From: Paenibacillus sp. HB172176
Lineage (GTDB): Bacteria; Bacillota; Bacilli; Paenibacillales; Paenibacillaceae
Length of the DNA stretch: 64,000 bases
Assembly: GCF_011947265.1 (NCBI RefSeq)
Contig: NZ_JAATHD010000007.1
Coordinates: 1 to 64,000 of the forward strand
Reading direction: 5' to 3'
Shown here: in pieces, positions 53,332-62,800 of the stretch
How positions within the stretch are numbered: the first letter of the stretch is position 1
Layout: the number at the start of each line of letters is the position of its first letter
Notes under the pieces: model-generated
What the model saw: only the letters and a program-made list of their open reading frames with translations
Told to the model about the DNA's origin: nothing
Database searches by the model: none
Made by a program: the position numbers and the translations under genes

Positions 53332-53760
53332 ATGAATTCCCGCAAAGATACGCCTTATCTGGATTTGTTTCAGATTATTGGTCTTAAGCTAAAGAAAAGA
53401 GCCGATGAGAGTATAAAAGAGCTGGGATTGAGCTCCCAGCAGGGGAAGGTTATTGACTATATTTACGAGAACCAGGATCATGATATTATTCAAAAGGACC
53501 TTGCAGATCGCTTCCATTTGCGCGGGGCCAGCATTACAAGCATGCTTCAGGGCCTGGAGCAGAGAGGATTCATTGAGCGCAAAATCCCTGCCAATAACGA
53601 GCGGAAAAAGAATATATATGTATTGCCCAAAGCGGTGGAATTAATTGAAGGCTTTCATGATTCGTTTCAAAAGGTGGAGGAGGAAATCGTTCAGACCCTT
53701 ACGGATGAGGAGAAGCAAACGTTAAAGCAATTGCTGATTAAAATCAATAAGCGCCTATAA
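53332..53760 (+). CDS. MarR family regulator
   Basis: A 142-residue winged-helix dimeric repressor. LGLSSQQGKVIDYIYENQDH, QKDLADRFHLRGASITSMLQ (recognition helix) and the wing ERKIPANNERKKNIYVLP are clear MarR features. AGGAGG precedes the ATG. Two TTAGA-N2-TCTAA sites in the divergent region are its likely targets. Ligands of such proteins are often phenolic or redox-active compounds. Confidence 0.9.
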   Translation: MNSRKDTPYLDLFQIIGLKLKKRADESIKELGLSSQQGKVIDYIYENQDHDIIQKDLADRFHLRGASITSMLQGLEQRGFIERKIPANNERKKNIYVLPKAVELIEGFHDSFQKVEEEIVQTLTDEEKQTLKQLLIKINKRL

Positions 53761-53885
53761 GAGGTGCGATTGGCGGTTGAGATTCGCTTAAGGACAAAGG
53801 ACGCTAGTTGTCGAGCTTTGGCTGCTGGCGCTGCTGCTGAGAGCAGGCCAGCTTTGAGGCATTGCTGATTCGTCTCGTCGGCAGC

Positions 53886-54644
53886 TTAACCCCGCACCAT
53901 CGACTTCGAGATGGCATCGGGAAAGAATTTGCCGGCAAAGCGCAGAAATTTGGATAAGCCCGGAACGACCCGCTTTTTGTTTCGCTCCATGCCCTGAATG
54001 CCGTGCTTTACAAGCGTATCCAGGCTCATATTGGGAACGCGTCCGCCGCTGCTGTGCGCGTCCGATTGCAGATTCGTTTCCGAGACGAGGGGCGGGACTA
54101 GCTCCATCACATGAATATTTTTGCCTGCATTGCTCAGTTGGATTCGCAGCGCGTCAGTGAACATATGCACGCCTGCCTTGGTAGCAGAGTAGACGGGATG
54201 AAGGGGCGATGTGACGTAAGACAGACCGGAGCTTACCGTTACGATCATGGCTTCGTCCTGCTGGGACAATTGCGGGAGCAGCGCTTCCGTCATCCAGATC
54301 GTTCCGTTTAAGTTCGTTTCGACCTCGGCTGTAGATTGCTCCAAGTCAAGATGATCCTCCGTCAGTTCGAATGCGCGCATAATGCCTGCCGAGTTGAACA
54401 AGATCGAGGCTTCCGGGTAGTTGTCCCGGAGGAAAGCAGCCATCTCGCGAACGGAGCTCGCGCTGGAGACATCGCCCTGCAGCCCGATAAGCCCCTTATG
54501 CTGGCTGGTCACCCGATCGAGGGTGGCTTGATTCCGGCCGATGACGATGACTGTATTGCCGCGTTTCAATAATGCCAAGGCGAAGGCAAGACCAATGCCC
54601 GAGGTGCCTCCTGTAACGATGATTGTACGGTTTGACAGCTGCAT
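53886..54644 (-). CDS. DltE-like short-chain dehydrogenase
   Basis: A 252-residue SDR. VTGGTSGIG near the N-terminus, FNSAG (instead of NNAG) and YSATKAG with the catalytic Tyr/Lys define it; the tail LSKFLRFAGKFFPDAISKSM is typical of DltE-like oxidoreductases. AAAGGAG precedes the ATG at 54644. It is divergent from a TetR gene, and two identical-format operators lie between them. It is one of four intact SDR genes in this window. Confidence 0.9.
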   Translation of the reverse strand: MQLSNRTIIVTGGTSGIGLAFALALLKRGNTVIVIGRNQATLDRVTSQHKGLIGLQGDVSSASSVREMAAFLRDNYPEASILFNSAGIMRAFELTEDHLDLEQSTAEVETNLNGTIWMTEALLPQLSQQDEAMIVTVSSGLSYVTSPLHPVYSATKAGVHMFTDALRIQLSNAGKNIHVMELVPPLVSETNLQSDAHSSGGRVPNMSLDTLVKHGIQGMERNKKRVVPGLSKFLRFAGKFFPDAISKSMVRG

Positions 54645-54665
54645 AAGAATAACGCTCCTTTTCAA

Positions 54666-54742
54666 GTTACATATTTTGATTTTTGTAACTAACGACTGAA
54701 TCAAGCATATAATGTCTAGTTACAAAAGTCAATAGTTGTAAC
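54666..54742. promoter_or_regulatory. Two GTTACA-N12-TGTAAC operators
   Basis: GTTACA (54666-54671) with TGTAAC (54684-54689), and GTTACA (54719-54724) with TGTAAC (54737-54742), give two 24-bp sites of identical architecture. A TATAAT lies between them at 54708-54713. Together they cover the divergent promoters of the SDR and TetR genes and are very likely the TetR binding sites. Confidence 0.8.
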
Positions 54743-54770
54743 CGAGCTCGTCAACCCGTATAATAGGAGC

Positions 54771-55319
54771 ATGAAACAGTTAAGCAGAGAACTCATATTG
54801 GAAACCGCGCAACGCATGGTCGTCGAGCAAGGGATGGAGAAGGTGAATCTGTCCAAGGTCGGCGCGGAGCTTGGGACAACGCATGCCGCAATCTACAAGT
54901 ATTTTTCGGGCAAGGAGGAGCTATGGACCGAGCTTGCGCTGACGTGGCTGGACCATGAGCTGGCGAACATCTTCCCGTTCGACACGAAGGGATATTCGTC
55001 TACGAATGACATTGTGCACGACTGGCTATGGCTATTAAGTCAATCGAAATATGAAGCTTACGTGCGCGAGCCCGAAATGTTCAAGCTGTATACGGCCTAT
55101 ATTGATCGAAATCCGGCGGCGCTTGTTCGCCATATCGGCGATTTGCTTGGCAGCTTGAAGGCGGCGAGCGGCATCGAGGATAGGGGGCGCCTGCAGGCCA
55201 TTATGCTGGCCTTTTCTTATTTCTCCGCGCCGGCTTATGCGGACAACTGGCTGAGGATGGATTTTCGAGCCGAATTCGAATCGGTCTGGAAGCTGATCCA
55301 AGCGGGAATCAGGGCATAA
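54771..55319 (+). CDS. TetR/AcrR family regulator
   Basis: A 182-residue repressor. ETAQRMVVEQGMEKVNLSKV and GAELGTTHAAIYKYFSGKEE form the HTH; the C-terminal domain contains many aromatic residues (KYEAYVREPEMFKLYTAYID). No strong binding site is visible before the ATG, so it may be translated weakly or without a leader. It is the presumed ligand-responsive repressor of the divergent SDR via the two 24-bp operators. Confidence 0.88.
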   Translation: MKQLSRELILETAQRMVVEQGMEKVNLSKVGAELGTTHAAIYKYFSGKEELWTELALTWLDHELANIFPFDTKGYSSTNDIVHDWLWLLSQSKYEAYVREPEMFKLYTAYIDRNPAALVRHIGDLLGSLKAASGIEDRGRLQAIMLAFSYFSAPAYADNWLRMDFRAEFESVWKLIQAGIRA

Positions 55320-55342
55320 AATGAGATAGGGAGGAGATCTCA

Positions 55343-55939
55343 ATCAAACATATCCTCATTAAGTATATGAAGCGTTTTTCGAACCTTGACGAAACTGAAC
55401 TTGCAGCCCTTGCAGCCCATGTTCCCACAGCGGCGTATCCGAAGGGCTCGATTCTGCTTCATCAGGGAGAAGTGCCCGATAAATGCTACTTTGTTCTGCA
55501 AGGCTGCATGAGGCAGTATGCGGTAGATGACGAGGGCAAGGAAACCACCTTCAACTTCTTCACCGAAGAACAAAGCGTCACTATATTCAATCATCACGCC
55601 GCGGATAAGGCTTCCAAATTCTCGCTTGGCTGCCTGGAGAATTGTGTGCTTGTCGTTGGGGACCTCGGGATAGAACAAGAGATCTATGATCAGAACCCTG
55701 TGCTGGAAGCGATGACGCGCAAGATGATAGAAGCCGATATGGGCAAGATTCACGATGATTTCGCGGCTTTTGTCGCTTCCACACCGGAAGCGCGCTTCAA
55801 AGCCCTTCAAGAAAAAAGGCCAGAGCTCATTAACAGAGTGCCGCAATACCAGTTGGCGAGCTATCTTGGCATAACGCCTGAATCCCTCAGCCGCATCAAG
55901 AGAAGGTTTGGCGCAACGCAGTCAGAGGTTGCTGATTAA
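55343..55939 (+). CDS. Crp/Fnr-family regulator, probable ATC start
   Basis: A protein of 190 residues from the ATG at 55367, or 198 from an ATC at 55343. The cyclic-nucleotide-binding-like domain (GSILLHQGEVPDKCYFVLQG, KETTFNFFTEEQSV) and a C-terminal HTH (QYQLASYLGITPESLSRIKR) are clear. GGGAGG lies at ideal distance from ATC AAA CAT ATC CTC ATT, and relatives of this family commonly begin MKHILIxYM, so I favour the ATC as the real start. The ATG at 55367 has no binding site. The 3' end overlaps the convergent DUF4386 gene by 4 nt. Confidence 0.85.
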   Translation: MKHILIKYMKRFSNLDETELAALAAHVPTAAYPKGSILLHQGEVPDKCYFVLQGCMRQYAVDDEGKETTFNFFTEEQSVTIFNHHAADKASKFSLGCLENCVLVVGDLGIEQEIYDQNPVLEAMTRKMIEADMGKIHDDFAAFVASTPEARFKALQEKRPELINRVPQYQLASYLGITPESLSRIKRRFGATQSEVAD

Positions 55940-56661
55940 CGGATCGCAGCTGTTTTTCTTCCTTTGAGCAAAAGCCAGATGCCAAAGCTCAATTCCCCGA
56001 TAAACATAGGAATGCCCAGAATGGTTTCCAGTACGGAAGTAACCCCGTCAAGCTGCGGCATAAAGCTGTACAACACATGAATCAGCGCGTAGCTGAAGCC
56101 GGCTGCCATTAACAGAATACCGATGAACGTTGGAATCTGCCTTGCCATCAAAGCAAGAAGTCCCGTGACGATGAGATGAACCCCGAACAAGATTAATCCG
56201 AATGACCAGATCGATTCAAAGGCTGTGACGGACAACAGCGTTTGCGATGCTCTATCGTTCAACGAATCATTGAATAAGGATGTACCGTCTCGAACGATAC
56301 GACTCGCGATAACCAAATGTGAAACAGCTGTTGCAAGGACGGCGGTGTAGAGGAGTCGAAGCCAGCCTGCAAGCAGCGAGTATTGGCGATGGACAGGCTT
56401 TAGGAGGATATAAAAGGACCAGGATACGAAGATGTCCGTCAGGATAATGACGACCCAACCAACAATCTCCATGTCAAATAATAAACGCGATGCTTGAAGG
56501 TTGTGAAACGTGGTAGCAGGTTCGCCGCTCACGATTAATGAGCTGTGCGCATATCCGTAAGAGAATGCCGCTGCAATGGTCATGATCAGCAGGGATAGTC
56601 CGGCAATGACGGCCGGTTTGTTTTGAATGCTTTGATTGTGATGCGAAGTGTTCATGTTCAT
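55936..56661 (-). CDS. DUF4386 family membrane protein
   Basis: A 241-residue integral membrane protein with about six hydrophobic segments (about 17-40, 60-82, 92-115, 140-165, 172-195, 210-230). It fits the DUF4386 family, whose function is unknown. GGAGG lies eight bases before the ATG at 56661. It converges with the Crp-family gene, overlapping by 4 nt. In other genomes such proteins sit near stress or sporulation genes; nothing here points to a particular role. Confidence 0.8.
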   Translation of the reverse strand: MNMNTSHHNQSIQNKPAVIAGLSLLIMTIAAAFSYGYAHSSLIVSGEPATTFHNLQASRLLFDMEIVGWVVIILTDIFVSWSFYILLKPVHRQYSLLAGWLRLLYTAVLATAVSHLVIASRIVRDGTSLFNDSLNDRASQTLLSVTAFESIWSFGLILFGVHLIVTGLLALMARQIPTFIGILLMAAGFSYALIHVLYSFMPQLDGVTSVLETILGIPMFIGELSFGIWLLLKGRKTAAIR

Positions 56662-56845
56662 CCTGATAACCTCCTCGTTTTATTACATTTTAAGCGCAAG
56701 AAGAGAAGGGCGCATTGACTTAAGATAAGAAATGATGCCTGATGATTGCTTCGATATTGAATAAATTCACTGCTGCTGCTCCGGCATTTCGCGTGATAGA
56801 ATAATAGAGTCAAGTGATTATGATTTCGAATGGAGGCGTTTACGT

Positions 56846-58006
56846 ATGGACCAACAGATGGAGCAAGAGGGGTATTTTGGAGAGTTTGGCGGAAGCTTCG
56901 TTCCCCCGGAGCTGCAAGAAGTGTTGAATTATTTGAGTGAGCAATTTTACAAGCTTAGAGATGACCCCGACTTCAAGGAAGAGCTTAACTATTATTTGCG
57001 CGATTATGTTGGTCGCATGAGTCCGCTCACCTATGCGGAGAGAATTTCCGAAGCTTGGGGCGGGGCCAAAATTTACTTGAAGCGCGAGGATCTCAACCAT
57101 ACCGGAGCCCATAAAATCAACAATGCCATTGGTCAGATTCTGCTGGCCAAGCGAATGGGAGCCAAGCGAATTATTGCAGAAACGGGCGCGGGGCAGCATG
57201 GTGTTGCTACAGCAACCGCCTGTGCAATGTTTAATATGGAATGTGTCATTTATATGGGGGCCGAGGATACGCGTCGTCAGGCGCTTAACGTGTTCCGTAT
57301 GGAGCTGCTCGGCGCAACCGTTGTGCCGGTCGATAAAGGGCAAGGCCGACTGAAGGATGCCGTGGATGAGGCGTTGGGCGATCTGGTTCAGAATTATAAG
57401 AATACCTTCTACCTGCTCGGCTCGGCGGTAGGGCCGCATCCATTCCCCAGCATGGTAAAGCATTTTCAATCGGTAATCAGTGAAGAATCGAAGCGGCAAA
57501 TTCTGGAGAAGGAAGGCCGATTGCCGGACGCAGTGGTAGCCTGCGCGGGCGGAGGCAGCAATGCTATTGGCGCATTCGCTCATTATTTGGGCGAGCCGGG
57601 CGTTCGCCTGATTGGCGTAGAGCCGGATAAAGCGCCAACCCTGACTCAGGGTGTGCCGGGCATTATTCACGGCTTCAAGTGCTTGGTGCTGCTGGATGAG
57701 AATGGCGAGCCCCAGAAAACGTACTCCATTGCGGCAGGACTTGATTATCCGGGGATTGGGCCGGAGCACAGTCAACTGAAGGTGACAGGGCGGGCTGAAT
57801 ATGTGACCGTTACGAATGAGGAGGTGCTGGAGGCCTTCAAGGAGCTTTCGCGTACGGAAGGCATCATTCCTGCGCTGGAGAGCGCACATGCAGTAGCGCA
57901 TGCCAAGAAGCTGGCCCCCACGATGACTCGCGATCAGATTATTATTGTGAATCTGTCTGGCCGCGGCGACAAGGACGTTGAGCAAGTGTACCACATGCAG
58001 AGCTGA
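56846..58006 (+). CDS. trpB: Tryptophan synthase beta chain, stand-alone
   Basis: A 386-residue PLP enzyme that condenses indole and serine to tryptophan. [15 protein letters not shown] at the N-terminus, [13 protein letters not shown] with PLP Lys90, [17 protein letters not shown] with Glu112 (equivalent of E109), [15 protein letters not shown] and [11 protein letters not shown] at the C-terminus are all intact. GGAGG precedes the ATG. No trpA or other trp gene is adjacent, and I see no T-box or anti-terminator structure upstream. It is probably an additional copy, perhaps for indole salvage. Confidence 0.95.
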   Translation: MDQQMEQEGYFGEFGGSFVPPELQEVLNYLSEQFYKLRDDPDFKEELNYYLRDYVGRMSPLTYAERISEAWGGAKIYLKREDLNHTGAHKINNAIGQILLAKRMGAKRIIAETGAGQHGVATATACAMFNMECVIYMGAEDTRRQALNVFRMELLGATVVPVDKGQGRLKDAVDEALGDLVQNYKNTFYLLGSAVGPHPFPSMVKHFQSVISEESKRQILEKEGRLPDAVVACAGGGSNAIGAFAHYLGEPGVRLIGVEPDKAPTLTQGVPGIIHGFKCLVLLDENGEPQKTYSIAAGLDYPGIGPEHSQLKVTGRAEYVTVTNEEVLEAFKELSRTEGIIPALESAHAVAHAKKLAPTMTRDQIIIVNLSGRGDKDVEQVYHMQS

Positions 58007-58143
58007 GGCTTTCTCCAGTCATGAGGCAGCACAGGCTGTCGCATGTCCATTCCAATTTCTTCGCAGTCGTGCCTCGGTACGTCTGCGAAGAATAATGGAG
58101 TAATCTATTTTTAACGAGGTAACAACCTCAGTAGTTTACGAAA

Positions 58144-58290
58144 TTAGACCGACGAATCGGTAATAATATCAATGCGCTGTACGCGCTTGCCGTTTATCTT
58201 CTCGGCATCATATACGACAACCTCGTTGATCAGTTCTGTTAAGATCAGTTTCGTTACTTTCTTTATATCGGTGTATCGTCGTACTGCTTC
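58144..58290 (-). pseudogene. Relic of serine recombinase C-terminus (DUF4368-like)
   Basis: Read from about 58290, the frame encodes RRYTDIKKVTKLILTELINE, VVVYDAEKINGKRVQRIDII, the typical final domain of Tn4451/TnpX-type serine recombinases. The stop at 58144 comes after a frameshift: adding one base after IDII gives YRFVGLIS, the expected last strand. Nothing of the catalytic domain remains. It is a second relic of an integrative element, of a different recombinase type from that at 442. Confidence 0.6.
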
Positions 58291-58466
58291 CAACTTTTAT
58301 CAGGAATGTTCGAATCGTTTCCAAAAACTCGGGAGCGATTCGGGTCAAATCGAATTTTTCCTGTTTGATCATAGTCTACGTTTTCGACCGTAATATGCGG
58401 ATACTTTTTCTTGTCGTTATAGAATTTATAAAATTTCGTGAGGCTTGGATGGAGCCAGGCGAAACG

Positions 58467-58651
58467 CTAACGAAGATTGATAACGTTATTGTCCTGAAAA
58501 GGCATCCTATTCAAATCTAACGAAGATCTATCGTCTTATTTCATGGTTTCGGGTAGCAATCATACTCGTTTTGATGAAATAACGATACCAATCTTCGTTA
58601 GATTTATTTTGACCTGAGATTCAGGCATTTAACAGTATGAGTCTTCGTTAG
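58467..58651. repeat. Nested inverted-repeat element (REP/MITE-like)
   Basis: The motif CTAACGAAGAT occurs at 58467-58477 and 58517-58527, and inverted at 58591-58601 and (as TCTTCGTTAG) 58642-58651. The inner pair forms a 15-bp perfect stem (58513-58527 with 58591-58605), extended inward by TATCGT and TTATTTCAT-like arms. The first copy also matches the third over 24 bp with two mismatches (CTAACGAAGATTG then TATCGTTATT-like). This looks like a dispersed palindromic element. Confidence 0.7.
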
Positions 58652-58657
58652 AATCTG

Positions 58658-59206
58658 ATGGCCTTGAGAGAATTACAACAAAGCCTGTTTCTGGCTAAGA
58701 AGAAATGGGACGAAAATATATATTGCGGCATGAAGATGGAAAACCGGAATATTACTTTTCCGCAAACCCAAACGCTACTGAACGGTGTCAATGTTCCTGG
58801 TGTCACGCTGGACGACATACAAGCCGTCCTTAATATGAGGGATGCTTGGCGTTATTTGATAAACGCAATTGATGAGCCGGTTACACTTTCCTTCATTTTC
58901 AAGCTCAATGAAGATGTGGCGAGGAATGAAGCGCTGGAATGGGGCGTTTTAATAAACGGGCGTGTCGGAATTTCAGGTACGGATTATGTGCCGCCTCTCC
59001 CGGTGAAGAGCGAGATCGAACAGGAATTGGCGGACTTGCTGGCTACGGACATGACCATAACGGAGAAAGCCATTACGGATTTCCTGTGGGGAGCGCGGCG
59101 GCAAATATTTTGGGATGGAAACAAACGAACGTCTCTTCTGCTCGCGAACAAGCTTGTTGTCGGCAATGGACATGGTATGCTAACCATTAGTAAGCCTGTG
59201 GCCTGA
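58658..59206 (+). pseudogene. Truncated Fic-domain protein
   Basis: A 182-codon frame. IFWDGNKRTSLLLANKLV is the Fic active-site loop, in which the usual His-Pro is Gln-Ile, as in some Fic subfamilies. TLSFIFKLNEDVARNEALEW and EIEQELADLLATDMTITEKA are helices of a Fic N-terminal half. The protein ends abruptly (GMLTISKPVA) inside a terminator hairpin, so the last helices are missing. No ribosome binding site precedes the ATG, and the repeat element ends 7 bp upstream, suggesting 5' disruption as well. AMP transfer activity is doubtful. Confidence 0.6.
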
Positions 59207-59226
59207 ACTTGCCAGCAGGCTTTTTT
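59192..59226 (+). terminator. Intrinsic terminator fused to the Fic gene end
   Basis: AAGCCTG (59192-59198) pairs with CAGGCTT (59216-59222), with inner GGC/GCC pairing and T6 following. The stop codon of the Fic frame lies in the loop, which supports truncation by deletion. Confidence 0.75.
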
Positions 59227-59887
59227 ATATTGTGCAGAAGTGGCAAATTTCCCTGACCTGTGAACGACCCTGGGGGCATTGTCCTTAAGATCCTAAATAC
59301 TTTGGAGACGCATAGTGGTACAAGTATTTATGCTTAAGTATTCACAATTCCGATAATAATAGTTTTCAGAAATCTGCTTATTGAACAACCTCTTATTGGA
59401 ATATCTTGGGGAACGATGTGTAATCGAAGGGAACCTTTTAAAAAATGGATGAATCTAAAAACAAAAGTAGGGTTTTCGGATTGATAGGCATCCGCGACCG
59501 TATGGAGCGCTGATTCCATTCCCCCACTGTGGCCCGCTTTAGCCTCCAAAGAAGTGATCAACGCTTCTGTTTATCCTCTCAAGCAGAAACGACTTCGTCG
59601 TCCTATTCGCAAACCCAGCTACTATCAGTGCTCCAACCAAGGTTTCCTCGCTTGTGGTAAATCACCCAATCCCAAATTATATACTTTCTTATCCTTGAAA
59701 AAAATCATGCTTGTACTATAGTACAACATTCCTTGCATGGTGGAATACCGAACGAGAAAAGATAAATCTTTAAGAAACCTTTAAGATTTCAAGGGGACAA
59801 ATATGCGAAAATAGGCAATCATCATAGCAACTCTCCAAGGCGAGTGCCACAAGAGCTATGAAATGAATAGGTAGAGGAGAACGAAAG
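59227..59887. other. Gene-poor region with histidine-kinase relic
   Basis: No complete gene. At 59442-59513 the plus strand encodes KMDESKNKSRVFGLIGIRDR MER between stops, matching the end of NarX-type histidine kinases (GLIGIRDR is a typical G-box), so a kinase gene once lay here. A perfect 16-bp palindrome is at 59711-59726. The rest shows no recognisable feature apart from the leader of the RCC1-repeat gene. Confidence 0.5.
59711..59726. promoter_or_regulatory. Perfect 16-bp palindrome upstream of RCC1-repeat gene
   Basis: TTGTACTATAGTACAA is fully self-complementary and lies 162 bp before the start. It contains GTACT-AGTAC like the HxlR-type palindrome at 3544-3556, and TATAGT could double as a -10 box. 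It is probably an operator controlling the surface-protein gene. Confidence 0.5.
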
Positions 59888-62800
59888 GTGAAAAGACGGG
59901 TTCGTAGTAGAATATCGATTATTTTGATCGTGTCACTGTTCATGAGTATGATAGCGCTGCCCGGATGGCAGCATACCACAGAAGCGGCACAATCAGCAGC
60001 AGGTTCACGAGGCGTGGTATCCATTGCGAGCGGCTTTTTGCACAGTTTGGCGGTAAGGGCGGACGGCTCGGTCGTCGCTTGGGGGCGCACCTATGGCGAA
60101 ACGAACGTCCCTTCGGAGGCGCAAGGCGGGGTTATAGCCGTTTCGGCCGGATACGGCCACTCCTTGGCGCTGACGGAAGACGGCGAAGTCGTGGCTTGGG
60201 GTAACAACAATCTCGGGCAATTGAATGTCCCGGACGAGGCGCGGAGCGGCGTCGTGGCCATTGCCGCAGGAGATAACCATTCCCTGGCGTTGAAGACGGA
60301 CGGTTCTGTCATCGCCTGGGGCTACAACTACTGGGGGCAGTCGACCGTCCCCGCCAATGCGCAAAGCGGGGTTAAGGCGATTGCGGCCGGAACAGGCCAT
60401 TCTGTGGCGCTGAAGGCGGACGGCACAGTCATCGTCTGGGGCAACAATGGCGACGGTCAAACGATCGTCCCGACCGAGGCACAAAGCGGCGTCGCGGCGA
60501 TCGCGAGCGGAGCCAATCATATCCTGGCGTTAAAAACGGACGGCACGCTCGTCGCCTGGGGCTACAATTATAGAGGTCAAGTGACCGTTCCGGCCGGGGC
60601 GCAAAGCGAGGTGGTGGGGGTCGCAGCGGGAAAGAATTTCTCCATGGCGCGCAAGGCGGACGGCTCTGTCATTGCTTGGGGAGACAACACTTTCGGGCAG
60701 ATCACCATTCCCAGCAGTGCGCAGAACGGCACCGTGGCGCTTGACGGTGGGAGCGCACATGTCCTGGCGTTAATGGCGGATGGCAGTGTCGTCGCCTGGG
60801 GGTTAAACAGCAATGGTCAAGCGTCGGTCCCGGCTGAACTATCGAAGCCTGTGAAGGCAAGTGGAATTTCGCTTGGTTTTTATCATGCCCTGGCCCTGAA
60901 GTCGGATGGAGGTGTCGTCGCGTGGGGGAGCAATGATACAGGGCAAATAAACGTCCCGACCGGAGCGCAAAGTGACGTGGTAGCGATTGATGCCGGTAGC
61001 GAGCATTCGCTGGCGTTAAAGTCTAACGGTACTGTCATTGCGTGGGGGGAATCAGATTACGGTAAAACAACTGTTCCGACTGCAGCGCAGAGCGGTGTGA
61101 TATCGATTGTAGCAGGAGCCAATCATTCCGCGGCGCTAAAGTCGGATGGCAGTGTCGTCGCCTGGGGAATTAATGATGCAGGTCAAACGGATGTCCCGAC
61201 CGCAGCGCAAAGCGGCGTCACAGCGATTGTGTCTGAAGGCAATCATACCTTGGCATTAAAGGCGGACGGCAGTGTTGTCGGTTGGGGCTATAATTATTTT
61301 GGCCAGGCATCCGTTCCGACTGAAGCGCAGAGCGGTGTCGTATCCATTGCGGCCGGACTAAACCACTCCTTAGCCTTAAAGACGGATGGTAGTGTCGTTG
61401 CATGGGGAGACAATCGTTTTGATCTAATGGACGTGCCGACAGCAGCACAGAGCGGCGTCGTAGCCATCGCGGCTGGATTCCGTCATTCCCTGGCGTTGAA
61501 ATCAGACGGCAGTGTCATCTCGTGGGGGGACGGACAAACGACCGTTCCGACCGCAGCACAGAACGGTGTTGTAGCGATTGCTGCTGGTTATCATCATTCC
61601 TTGGCATTAAAGTCGGATGGCAGCATCGTGTCATGGGGGGAGAGCGTTTATGGCAAACCTGATCTAACAGCCCCGGGCAATTGGAATTTAAGCAGTATGA
61701 CTATCGCTGCAGGTGCGATAAGTCCTAATTTCCATCCGAATGTCACCAGCTATACGGGATACGTCAACCCCTCGGCCACCGACGTAAATGTGACAGCGAC
61801 GCTAGCCAGTCCCCTATATGCCGAACTGCAGATCAACGGATCGTATGAAACGAGCGCTTCGGCAGTTCATGTTCCGCTGACGGGAGATTCTACCGTCATT
61901 CAAGCCCATGTAGAACCGTACTTCCAGACCGGGAAAACCTACACCGTGACTATTGTGGAAGACGCAACAGCTCCCACTATCAGCTTGGGCACGAACGGCA
62001 ATGAAACGTTGGCGACCTCCGCTTCAACGACTGTTACCGTCAGCGACGGCGAGAGCGGCGTTGATCCAGACACCCTGCGGTATGTGTGGACGCAAAGCTC
62101 CAGTACGCCGGATGACGGCTCCGCATGGACAAGCTTCTCAAGCGGGGATTCGCTCACACAAAACGGGGTGAACGGCGACTGGTATTTGCATATCCGGGCT
62201 GCCGATGAAGTGGGCAATATTGCGAATGCCGGGTCGAACCGCTTCCGGTTAGATAACACTGCTCCGGTTGTCAGCTTGGGCACGAACGGAAGTGAAACGT
62301 ATGCATCATCCGCTTCGACGACCGTTACCGTCAGCGACGGCGACAGCGGCGTCGATCCAGACACCCTGCGGTATGTGTGGACGCAAAGCTCCAGTACGCC
62401 GGATGACGGCTCCGCATGGACAAGCTTCTCAAGCGGGGATTCGCTCACACAAAACGGGGTGAACGGCGACTGGTATTTGCATATCCGGGCTGCCGATGAA
62501 GTGGGCAATGTTGCGAATGCCTCGTCGAACCGCTTCCGGCTCGACAATAGCGCCCCTTTGATCGAGATCGAGCTGCAGAAGCAGGATCATTCCCCTTATG
62601 CAAGCGGAAGCTGGACGAATCAGAATGTGACGGCCAGCCTGAGCGCTTCAGACGAACTAAGCGGAATCGACACCCTGCAGTATTCACTGGATAACGGCAG
62701 TATGTGGGAGCCCTACAGCGCTCCGCTATCCTTCATCTACGAAGGCGCACATACACTGTTGGTCAGGGCAGTGGACAGGGTTGGCAATACAAGCTCAACG

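Noticed and set aside
56840..57994. 384-codon antisense frame opposite trpB
   Set aside because: It exactly mirrors the trpB gene, whose product is unmistakable; the antisense product resembles nothing and has no start signals.
58263..58466. Sixty-codon minus-strand frame (for example TVENVDYDQTGKIRFDP) overlapping the recombinase relic
   Set aside because: Composition is protein-like, but it has no start codon or binding site and I recognise no family; it may be another gene relic but cannot be supported.
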